DNA of 64,000 bases. It comes from Syngnathus acus. Taxonomy: Eukaryota; Chordata; Actinopteri; Syngnathiformes; Syngnathidae. Under the pieces are notes generated by a model. The model was not told the DNA's origin. It did no database searches and saw only the letters and a list, made by a program, of their open reading frames with translations. Below are positions 17,052 through 27,106 of the stretch, one piece after another; position 1 is the first letter of the stretch; each line of letters begins with the position of its first letter. The position numbers and the translations under genes were made by a program. Where the stretch lies: positions 3,218,501 through 3,282,500 of the forward strand of contig NC_051101.1 of NCBI RefSeq assembly GCF_901709675.1. Reading direction: 5' to 3'.

Positions 17052-20000
17052 ATGTGGAACAACTTCTTCGTGCCCCAGGACGATGAGGGCCGCGTGGGGG
17101 CGGCGAGCAGTGGCCAAGGCGGCGGACTGGCTGCCCTTAAGGGCGGACGAGCCCAGAGGCGGACCCAAAAGATGAGCGACAGCCAGGACGGCAAGATCAA
17201 GCTGGTCTTCCTGGTGTGCGCGGTGGGCGTGACGCTCACCGTGCTGGGCGTGGTCACTGAATTTTGGGTGGAGCTGGCGCAGCCCAAGAACTTTGCCGGC
17301 AACCAGACGTGCCAGATGGCGCACTATGGTCTGTGGAAGGCCTGCGTGCACACCCTGTGGGTGGCTGACGTGGACCCCGAGAGGGCCAGCTGCGGTCCGG
17401 CTGAACTACCGGGAGGTGAGGCCTGCCACTGTCATTCATTTAGAAAGCGGATTGGCACTTGGGTCGTTGCCATGTTGAGCAGAAGTCAGCTTACTGTGTC
17501 AAAGTGTGAAACAGATGAGAAACCCAAGTTTGATGGTTGCCATAGCGACCAAAGCAATATTGGCATTGGCTTCCCAACTTGTTTCAAACTCTGAATGAAT
17601 GGAATGACTACAGTTCAAAGTGTGCAAAATTTGTATTTACATGCAAAATTTAGTGATTTGCTCAACTCTGCTGTTACATATAGTTGCTTCAAAGAAAATC
17701 CATGGTGTTGAATTAAAAAAAAAAAAACTCGAATAGCATCATGATGTCCTCTAAAAAAATGCTAATCTTTTAGCCCTCAAAGAAATTCTAAGCCAAGTAA
17801 CCAATTCAGCTCGGTCAATTCCACAACCACGCTATGAATGACTTGTCTTGGAAATGTAACACGCGGGGGTGTGAACATGATGCCGCATGCCGCACATAGC
17901 GTGGACGTATATGCACACACACCATGTGCATCTAGGTCGGCCCTCCATACATGCTAATTCGATCATTAAAGAGGAACAGCCAATGGGAGGAGGGCGAAGG
18001 CGAGCATTACGTAATAATATCCGACACGTATGATGCAGCTGAAAACGCTTCCATCACAGTTTTGCTTGTGTTGACGGCGCAATCCGTCCACTTTGCATAT
18101 GTGACAGCGTGTTGATGTGTGACGGCAGACGTTCTGTTTGCGACAATATTTCTCACACGCCCTCGTGCAACCGGCAGATGGCCGCCAGCCCCGCCATGTT
18201 TGTTTGGCCAAAAAAAAGCAACTGTTTTCTTGCCCATCTTACAATCACGGCTCGCCGTGTGTGTACAAGCACGCACAGCCCGGGTGCGAGTTGTCGCTGG
18301 GAAGCCCAGTGGAATCTGTCCACTTCACAGTTTTTGTCTAAATATAGTGAAAGGCCAATGAGGGGGAGAAGGACAGCGAGGGACCAAGGGAGAACAGGTC
18401 TAATGCAGTATTAAGCAACCTCCCGTGTCGCCCCCTCCGCCCACTCTCACTCCACCCTCCCTCCCTCCCTCCCTCCCTCCCTCGACCTCCTCCTCCATCT
18501 GTGGCTTCCTTCTTCAGTTTTCACCTCCCCTCCATCTGTGCTCCCACCTCGTTCCTCCTAATCTTCCTCTTCAGATCCTTCTCCAACCTCCTTGTCCCTG
18601 TTTTGGATGCTTGTTAAGACCCAAAGATCACAACGGCTCTCTTGAACTAAAATAGAAAATAAATCAAGGCATTCACGATTGTTTTTTTTTGTTTTTTTTA
18701 ACTCCTCACAATCAAAAGAAATACTTAAGTGATTTGCACATATCTGAAAAATCTACTGAAGTACAGTAAAGACATAATTGTCCCTCGTACCACTGCTGGC
18801 AGAACCATATGTGCAGTGTGTGTGTGTGTGTGTGCGTGCGCGTGTGCGTGTGTGTGTGTGTGTGTATTCCAACTCAACACTTGAATATAAATAGAAATGA
18901 TGCCTGCAAGGACAATAGTGTGTGCATGGATGCATAGAAAGCGCGTCGCATAGGACCACCAGCTATCCACGGCACACGTGTGTATTTGTGTGTGTGTGTG
19001 TGTTCGCGCGTGCGTGCGCAAAGCGTGCATGTTATTATTATTTTTTTGATCGTGCATGTCTGTTGTACTAAAGTTTCCTCCTGTCTCCAGAATCCAACTG
19101 CACCTACTTCAAATTCTTCACCTCGGGGGAAAACGCCGTCGTGTTCAAGAAGACAACAACCAAGAGTAAGAAGCTTGGAAAAAGAGAGGCTGGCTAGCGG
19201 GAGAACAATGAGATACGCAATTCTTGTTTTATTTGTCATTTTTCTGTGCTTCAACTATGAGTCGGTGTGATGCCAATATGCAATTAATGGTGACATGGAT
19301 GGCTTGCACATGTTGGCGCAGGATTTGTATGTTGCATCTGTCCGTGTTCACCTGCCAATAAAATTTCTTTTAAGTCGAGCCAAATCAGCACATGGTTCAC
19401 TTGCCAGCATGCTGCCACGTTGGCTCATCCAGCCAGTTAATTGTCCCAAAACCCCAAAATAGCCTTAGGGTTTCACATTAGGGATTCAAACTAGTGAAAA
19501 ATGACTATGTATAGTAAGGGTTTTACAATTGAGCGTCAACCCTTGACCTCTGACCCCTGAACCATGATCCTGACCCTTGACCCCTAATATAGTAAGGCTT
19601 CTTTCAGTACAAAATGGCCATGTTTAGTAAGGCTTTTACCATTAAACATCAACCCTTGACCTCTGAACATTGATCTTTTAAACCTAACCCTTGACCCCTA
19701 ATATATTATGCCATTTTTTAGAACCAAATGACCATGGTTTTTACCATTGACTGTCGATCCTTGATATCTGAACCCTAAACCTTGACCCTGATTTTTGATA
19801 CCTAACCCTTGACCCCTAATATAGTAAGGCTTTTTTGGTAAAAAATGACCATGGCTTTTACCATTGACCATCAGCACTTGACCTCTGAATCCCGAACCTT
19901 GACCCTGACCTTTGATACCTGGCCCTTTATCATGACCCTCGACACCTAATATAGTAAGGCTTTTTTTAGTAAAACATGACCATGTGTAGTAAGGATTTTA

Positions 20001-20615
20001 CCATTGAACATCGACCCTTGACTTCTGACCTTTGACACCTGACCTTTCACCCCTAAGGCTTTTTGGTAAAAAATTATCATGTGTAGTAAAGCTTTAAAAA
20101 AACGTGCATAGTTAAGTTTTTCTAAGAATGCCATAAAAGGCTTTTAAAAATGACTAACAACTCTTGTTGTTCGTGTCCTAGACTTGAACCTGGCGGCTGC
20201 CATTTTTGCTCTTCTCAGTCTGACAATGATGGTGACGGGCTCCATCTGCATCATCATGACGCTCAGCAAAGGCGTGGTATTCTTCCTCAAGCCAGCCTCT
20301 TTCTGCTTCATACTCTCAGGTCGGACCCCGCCTCTATACGGCCATACGTGATGCCTTTTCATAAGAAACAATCATGTTAACAATACCACACGTGCAGGTG
20401 TCCTGGTCCTGGTCTCGGTCCTGATGTTTCACCAGTCCGTGCTGGCCTTGCTGTCCAGCGACCACTCCGTCCCGCTGCACCACCAGCTGTCCTGGTCGGC
20501 GGCCTGTGCCGGCTCGGCGGGCGCTGTCCTCATTTTCGGAGGCGTCCTTTTCCTCATCCTTTCGCTTCCCGTCACTTCGTGGCAGAAGTGCTTGCAGCAC
20601 AACAGCGCCACCTAG
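17052..20615 (+). CDS. cacng6: Voltage-dependent calcium channel gamma-6 subunit
   Basis: Four-helix claudin-fold membrane protein that modulates voltage-gated calcium channels. Four exons: 17052-17415, 19091-19165, 20182-20319, 20398-20615, in phase, 264 residues (human 260). The start ATG at 17052 gives MWNNFFVPQDDEGR, resembling human gamma-6 (SNFFMQEENRR). A long basic, Gly-rich cytoplasmic N-terminus precedes helix 1 (about 46-68, IKLVFLVCAVGVTLTVLG). The first extracellular loop has the claudin signature GLWKAC, then CGPAELPG and a glycosylatable NCT before YFKFFTSGENAVVF. Helices 2-4 follow, with LAAAIFALLSL, FILSGVLVLVSVL and GAVLIFGGVLFLILSLP. It lacks a PDZ-binding C-terminus, as expected for the gamma-1/gamma-6 branch. 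Transcription converges on cacng8. The third coding exon is 138 rather than the 141 bases seen in its neighbours. Confidence 0.94.
18462..19003. repeat. Microsatellites in cacng6 intron 1: (CCCT)n and (TG)n
   Basis: Short CCTCC repeats near 18462-18484, an interrupted (TG)n at about 18817-18866, and a second (GT)n at about 18978-19003. The last lies only about 90 bases before exon 2. Confidence 0.8.
19500..20090. repeat. Degenerate minisatellite (about 120-base period) in cacng6 intron 2
   Basis: Around five diverged copies of a unit containing CCCTTGACCCCTAATATAGTAAGGCTTTT, recognisable at about 19583, 19703, 19826 and 19948, with a partial copy near 20051. Each unit is itself built from CCTTGACC/TCTGAACC-type sub-repeats. 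It ends about 90 bases before exon 3. Confidence 0.8.
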
Positions 20616-21515
20616 CAGGTGGCTATTTATATCAAAACATTTTTTTTTCCTCCACAGATGTTTCAACAATAGCTTAGCATTTTATAGTTATACCTCATTG
20701 TATTTATATTCACTTTCCAGGTATGCAATCATACTTTTTAAAGTGTTTTGAAAAGAGGCTGTCGTGTTTTTTGGGGGGATGTTTTAGCAAAACAATGTAA
20801 GACTTTGTACACCTGACAACTGTATAGACTCACTTTGTAAGCTTCTTCACAATGTACATAAGATTTCGCTTTTATCTTTTATGAATGTTGTGTTTTGCAG
20901 TGTTTAAAAATATACACAAGATTTCCTTGACTCTTTTACGTTCAACAATTTCTCATAATTTGTTCCATATAAATAAACTGATCTCTGTCCATTCTTTTCA
21001 TTTTGTAGCATCTCTTTGGGCTGCACTGTTTGCACTACACATTTGGTTTTGTCCAATCAGATTTCACACTCAGTCTGACGTCACTATGATTTTATCCTCT
21101 GATTGGTTGGTCGGACTGAAACTTGTTTTTATTTTATAGTTTTTTATTGTTTTTTTCACACAATAAATAGGATAAATATTAGCAATTTGAGCCGACGGAA
21201 AAGGTTATATCACAATCCACTACTTCATCCGGCTGTCACGAGGAAACAATTTATTTATTTTCCCTCCAATTTAAATCACAAGTGACCTTTATCCCCCTCC
21301 CTCACCGCCCCCCTCACACCATTGCTATACTTAGTCCCTTGATGCTGAAGTTTAGAAACCTTATCCGTGAATTTCAACTATGCGTGCCTCGCCGTTTACT
21401 CTTCCACCCCGGACCTCAATGCGCTCGTACCTTCAACAATTCTCGTCCAATGCATCCGCTGACACCCCTCCTCCCCACCTCCCACCGGAATAATTACTGT
21501 CACAAGCGCATCGGT
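20616..21515 (+). other. cacng6: cacng6 3' UTR and downstream flank
   Basis: AT-rich non-coding sequence after the TAG stop. AATAAA hexamers near 20972 and 21160 are possible poly(A) signals; I could not choose between them. The hAT element starts at 21524. Confidence 0.4.
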
Positions 21516-21684
21516 CATTGGATTAGTGATGTGCATTCCAGTTCTTTTAAGTGAACTGAATCTTTAAAATCGGTTCACTCAAAAGATTCGTTCAAACTGT
21601 TCGTTCAACGAATCGTCCCCCCGCCCCCACACACTGATCCTTTTTTTTTATTTTATTTTTTTTTTTATAAATCAAATAATCAAA

Positions 21685-23875
21685 AATCATGGTCAAAGCT
21701 TCACGAAAAGTGAAAAGTGCCACACCCGCCCTCACCCCCACTTTCTGATTGGATGTTTAATCTGTGACGTCACTCGGACACTCTATTAGGTACACTGCCA
21801 TTTTCAGGTGGACCTAATCGCAGGCCACTTCATTAGGGAAAAATCATGGTCAAAGCTTAAATGAAAGTGAAAAATGCCACACCGGCCCTCACCCCCACTT
21901 TCTGATTGGCTGGTTGATCTGTGACGTGACTCGGACACTCCATTAGGTACACCGCCATTTTCAGGTGTACCTATTAACAGACCACTTCATTAGGGAAATA
22001 TCATGGTCAAAGGTCACAGGTGTCAAACTCCAGTCCTTGGGGCCGCATTCCAACATGTTTTCCAAGATTCCCTCGTTAAGTGCACCTGTGTCAAAAGTTA
22101 GGCTCCTGCAGAGCGTGAATATGAACTGATCTTTTCACTCAGGTGTGTTTAACGAGGGTAACTTGGAAAACATATTGGAACGCGGCCCCCCGAAGACTGG
22201 AGTTCAACACCCCTGGTTTAACTGAAAGTGAAAAGTGCCACACCCGCCCTCACCCCCACTTTCTGATGGGCTGTTTGATCTGTGACGTCATTCGGACACT
22301 CTATTAGGTACACCGCCATTTTCAGGTGTTCATAATAACAGGCCACTTCATTAGGGAAAAATCATGGTCAAAGCTTAAATGAAAGTAAAAAGTGCCACAC
22401 CCGCCCTCACCCCCACTTTCTGATTGGCTGGTTGATCTGTGACATCACTCGGACACTCCATTAGGTACACCGCCATTTTCAGGTGTACCTAATAACAGGC
22501 CACTTCATTCGGGACATATCATGGTCAAAGGTCACAGGTGTCAAACTCCAGTCCTTGGGGCCGCATTCCAACATGTTTTCCAAGATTCCCTCGTTAAGTG
22601 CACCTGTGTCAAAAGTTAGGCTCCTGCAGAACGTGAAAATGAACTAATCTTTTCACTCAGGTGTGTTTAACGAGGGTAACTTGGAAAACATATTGGAACG
22701 CGGCCCCCCAAGGACTGGAGTTCGACACTTTAACTGAAAGTGAAAAGTGCCACACCCGCCCTCACCCCCACTTTCTGATTGGCTGTTTGATCTGTGACGT
22801 CATTCGGACACTCTATTAGGTACACTGCCATTTTCAGGCGTTCATAATAACAGGCCACTTCATTAGGGAAAAATCATGGTCAAAGCTTAAATGAAAGTGA
22901 AAAGTGCCACACCCGCCCTCACCCCCACTTTCTGATTGGCTGGTTGATCTGTGACATCACTCGGACACTCCATTAGGTACACCGCCATTTTCAGGTGTAC
23001 CTAATAACAGGCCACTTCATTCGGGACATATCATGGTCAAAGGTCACAGGTGTCAAACTCCAGTCCTTGGGGCCGCATTCCAACATGTTTTCCAAGATTC
23101 CCTCGTTAAGTGCACCTGTGTCAAAAGTTAGGCTCCTGCAGAGCGTGAAAATGAACTGATCTTTTCACTCAGGTGTGTTTAACGAGGGTAACTTGGAAAA
23201 CTTATTGGAACGCGGCCCCCCGAAGACTGGAGTTCAACACCCCTGGTTTAACTGAAAGTGAAAAGTGCCACACCCGCCCTCACCCCCACTTTCTGATTGG
23301 CTGGTTGATCTGTGACATCACTCGGACACTCCATTAGGTACACCGCCATTTTCAGGTGTACCAAATAACAGGCCACTTCATTCGGGACATATCATGGTCA
23401 AAGGTCACAGGTGTCAAACTCCAGTCCTTGGGGCCGCATTCCAACATGTTTTCCAAGATTCCCTCGTTAAGTGCACCTGTGTCAAAAGTTAGGCTCCTGC
23501 AGAACGTGAAAATGAACTAATCTTTTCACTCAGGTGTGTTTAACGAGGGTAACTTGGAAAACATATTGGAGCGCGGCCCCCCGAAGACTGGAGTTCGACA
23601 CCCCTGGTAACTGAAAGTGAAAAGTGCCACACCCGCCCTCACCCCCACTTTCTGATTGGCTGTTTGATCTGTGACGTCATTCGGACACTCTATTAGGTAC
23701 ACCGCCATTTTAAGGTGTTCCTAATAACAGGCCACTTCATTAGGGAAAAATCATGGCCAAAGCTTAACTGAAAGTGAAAAGTGCCACACCCGCCCTCACC
23801 CCCACTTTCTGATTGGCTGTTTGATCTGTGACGTCATTCGGACACTCTATTAGGTACACCACCATTTTCAGGTTC
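21685..23875. repeat. Higher-order tandem array inside the hAT element
   Basis: Nine copies of an approximately 158-base monomer with AGTGCCACACCCGCCCTCAC, a CACTTTCTGATTGGCTG CCAAT-like box, a TGACGTCA-like site and ATTAGGTACACCGCCATTTTC. Copies begin near 21686, 21843, 22002, 22359, 22518, 22872, 23030, 23391 and 23749. Four monomers contain a 199-base foldback insert, so 158- and 357-base units mix into an approximately 515-base higher-order period. Confidence 0.85.
22017..23606. repeat. Four copies of a 199-base palindromic (foldback) MITE-like unit
   Basis: Copies at 22017-22215, 22535-22729 (right end truncated), 23047-23245 and 23408-23606. Each starts CAGGTGTCAAACTCCAGTCC and ends CTGGAGTTCAACACCCCTG. 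The left arm (CCGCATTCCAACATGTTTTCC, then CTCGTTAA) is the inverted complement of the right arm (TTAACGAGGGTAACTTGGAA, then GAACGCGGCC), leaving a short loop around CTCCTGCAG. The ends resemble the CAGGGGTGTCAAACTC hAT family. Confidence 0.8.
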
Positions 23876-24872
23876 ATTCGCGAAGATTCACGAGTGAGTG
23901 ACAGACAGCGTTGCTGCTATGCCAGCCGACATTGATGTTTTAATTTTGTATTTGTTGGATTGTAGTTGATGGTGTTATTATACCGAATGTGTTTGTGTTT
24001 GAATAAAAGGTTGGAAAAAAAAATCCGTTATGCCGACATTTGTTATTTTGGGGCACACCAACTCATATAACTTATAATTGGCGAATATAAAAACAAGGAA
24101 TAAAACACCAGACAAGTTTTAACATAAATGTTTATTAAAACAATAATAATAAAAGTAAATTTCAAACCAGCAATCTAATGTGAAATTGCAGTAGATATAT
24201 TGGATAACAATATTTAGGCGTCTATATATATGCATACACGTTATTTAAAAACTACTATAAGTGTTATCAAATCAAGATTACCCAAAGAGAAGCATAATCT
24301 CCCCGTTGCTGCATAACGGCGCATCCCTTCATGCAATAAAGTTAGCCGTTCGCTTGGAGAAAACGCGCATAAAATAAGTGGTGTTTCAGTGAATGGTTCT
24401 TTCTTTCCTTGGCAAATCGTAAATCTACATGCTGGTTTCCATAGTTCACGCCAGGAGGGAGACGCAACACGTTCACTGACTGATCCGTTGATGCACGGGA
24501 AGGGGGGCAGTTCACCCATTGACTCGTTCGCGAACGGGAAAGTCCAGATTCGTTCCCTCACTGATCCGTTCTCGCGATGAACTGGAAATGCAAATCACTG
24601 ACTCGTTCACTCACACATCCGTTCAGTTGGTGAACGGGAAATGCAATTCACGACTCGTTCATGAACGGGAAGTTACTTCATTTTCTTCTTCGTTTTGTTT
24701 TACGGCGAGGTGGCACCAGCTTCAATGCGCATTACCGACACCTACTGGTTGAAGTCATATGAACTGAAAAAAGAACGAATCACTTTAGGAAGTTATTCGT
24801 TCACTCTCGTTACCTGAAAGGATTCGTTCTTTTGAACGAATCGGTCACTCACGAGCCAACACTACATTGCAT

Positions 24873-27059
24873 CATCAGCACGCACTCGTATTAAGCACCT
24901 CCGTTGGGGAGAAACGTAATCTACGTGACACCCGATCTCGGTTGCAGCATGTTTTGGGAACACAGATACAAACACATACGTGGAAACTTGTTAGCATTGT
25001 CGCATCACACCTGATTCCTGTGAAACAAAGTCAACAAGTCGGAAAAGTTCCAAATCGCAAGGGACGCTGGGGGGAATTCCAAGTCTCCTTGCACCTGCTC
25101 CAAGGCAGAAAAGTCACTGCTAAGTAAAGAAAAACACGCCGGCCGTGTTTAGAGCGCGACAGCCGTTTAAAACATGCATGAAGCGCCAGGCGCCAGATGG
25201 GACCAATCACACACTGATGCATAAAAAAAAAAAGTATATCTCGTCACGATGTTTACAATTGAAGTTTGCAAAAATCCCTTTACGCTAGGACAGCATCAGA
25301 GGCCTATTTGAAAACACAAATTGCCTATAGTATAGGGAAAAAATAATTTGAATTTTGAAATAAATTCTAATATTTCATGTTTTTGTGGCAAAACAAGACA
25401 GAAGTCAGCATTAATCCAGCAGTATTTTTTTTTATAAATTTCGTGCAATACAGTGTTTGAGTTTATCACACATTTAGATAAACCATAATCAGTTGTCTCT
25501 ATATATCTACATTTGATTCATATTGCCCACATAAATGCTCTCTGTGCGCACGTTTGTCACTTTTTTCCCGAGAATGTCACCGAAGAAATTCAGAAAGTCT
25601 GGAAGCGTCTCCTTTGTTTTTCCGATTTTTTTTTTTTTTTTTTAGTTCAGTGGTTGTTGCATCATGTCACAAGAGTCTGATTTTCGAGAAGGGAAAAAAG
25701 AAGACGCGTGTGTCAGGCCGCTTACATTCTCATCACCTTCCTTCGAGAAGAGGAGCAAGGAAGCACAGTGAAAAGAATCTTTGGGGAGGTTCCCATCAAT
25801 GCTCAGGAAAGGGGGCGGGTCAAAAGGTTCATGAGGGCGGGGCTAATGAGGTAAACCACCAAGTAAGAGTCAGAGTAACAAAAGCTCTTTTTTTTTTTTA
25901 GAGGATTTACAAATATATGTATGCATAAATTACAATGTACATTTTCTCCAAACCCACATTTACATGATGCTTGGGTTTTTTTTTGTTATTGAAAATGAAA
26001 TGTGTCACTTTCCGACTCATAGAAAAGAGATTATTAAATTTTTTTCCTTCCCTTTTTCCACTTGCTTCTGTACATATTTTTTATTTCCTCCCGTTTGAAC
26101 GCGAGGTTGTCGTTAATGCCCAAAGAACAAACATCTTCAACACGACTAGCGCTACAAGTACTGCTAACAGGGATTCCGATGGAAAGAAGACGTACGAAGG
26201 CCAAAACCGAGTCGTTATTGTTGCATCTCTTTTGTATCGCTATTATTGGAAGACAATTTACAGTATTCACATTTGGAAAATAAAAATGAAATAAAAGTCG
26301 TAGCTAGTGGCCGGTAAGTCAAAAGAAGTCATTCTCTCCACCAAAGATTTCATGCACACACACGCTTGACATGGAGGCACGCTGCTCACCCCTTCCATCT
26401 TGGAAGAAAAAAAAACTAATCACAGTTAAAGTCAGCAACATGGAAACGTTGACTTTGGACAACGCAGCGAGCTTGGAACCACTAGGGATGGCAATTCCAA
26501 AAACATTTCCTTCATCGATGCCAGCAATGATCTGACAGGTGTTTGTTTTGCTTTTTTCGGGATAATTCTTTTGTCAAAAATAAATCAATAAAATAACATT
26601 TGTTCCACAAAGTTGAATTTTGTAACACTTTTAGCACACTGTTCCCAAAAGGCCAAACGAGTTGCGTGTCGTAGCGTACGCAAAGTAGCCTACGCAAAGC
26701 ATAAATTCATATTGGGAGGCCATAAGTATAACTAGTTAAAAAAAAAAAAAAACGAGACAATCCCGAATCGACACAAATGGATTGTTCTGCCCATCCCCAG
26801 TAGCAACGCAAAGAATAATCACAACAACAATCGACGCCAACGCAGGTCTGCTAAATTAGCGCTAATATTGCACATTGCATTTTTGTAGTAGCCCGAGGTT
26901 AGTTTGCATGTTGATCGTTAACAAAATAAATCATTTCTAGAACGTGTAGATATCAAAATAGTTTTGTTGTGAGAGTTCATTGTTGTTGTTATCGCTCGCT
27001 TATGATCGTACTCATCTTTTGACATATTGGCTGTGCTGGACGACCGCTACTTCCTGCGC
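24873..27059. other. Intergenic flank and probable cacng8 3' UTR, no coding exon seen
   Basis: AT-rich sequence on the cacng8 downstream side. It includes T runs at 25628, 25888 and 25978 and an A run at 26739, with no recognisable gene, SINE or RNA. The cacng8 3' UTR (minus strand) probably extends into it. A TTTATT near 26079 reads as AATAAA on that strand, but I cannot confirm it as the transcript end. Confidence 0.4.
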
Positions 27060-27103
27060 CCCCCCCCCCCCCCCCCCCAACCCTAACCTTAATCCTAACC
27101 CCC
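27060..27103. repeat. C-run plus telomere-like CCCTAA motifs directly after the cacng8 stop
   Basis: On the plus strand an approximately 19-base C run is followed by CCCTAACC, TTAATCCTAA and CCCCC. On the cacng8 strand this reads GGGGGTTAGG, then GGTTAGGG, then poly-G, starting only a few bases after the TAA at 27107-27109. It could form a G-quadruplex in the 3' UTR. Confidence 0.75.
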
Positions 27104-27106
27104 TTT

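Larger units (their letters stand above)
21524..24864. mobile_element. Non-autonomous hAT-type DNA transposon, 3.34 kb
   Basis: The element begins TAGTGATGTGCATTCC and ends GAGCCAACACTA, so the outer bases (TAGTG) are inverted repeats. It is flanked by an 8-base duplication, CATTGGAT at 21516-21523 and CATTGCAT at 24865-24872 (7 of 8 match), the size expected for hAT. Both subterminal regions carry many short repeats of the form GTTCACTCAAAAGATTCGTTC and GAACGAATC, like transposase-binding sites. The core is a tandem array (21685-23875). No frame inside resembles a transposase, so it would need one supplied in trans. It lies between the converging 3' ends of cacng6 and cacng8. Confidence 0.75.

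Noticed and set aside
18425-18655. Open frame over the CCTCC repeats in cacng6 intron 1
   Set aside because: Pro/Ser low complexity from a pyrimidine microsatellite inside a confirmed intron.
21685-23875. Regularly spaced repeats as a CRISPR-like array
   Set aside because: Units are 158-357 bases with no short repeat/variable spacer structure, and the context is vertebrate.
24241-24561. 106-residue frame inside the hAT element as a transposase remnant
   Set aside because: No BED zinc-finger or hAT dimerisation motif is visible, and the frame overlaps the subterminal repeats.
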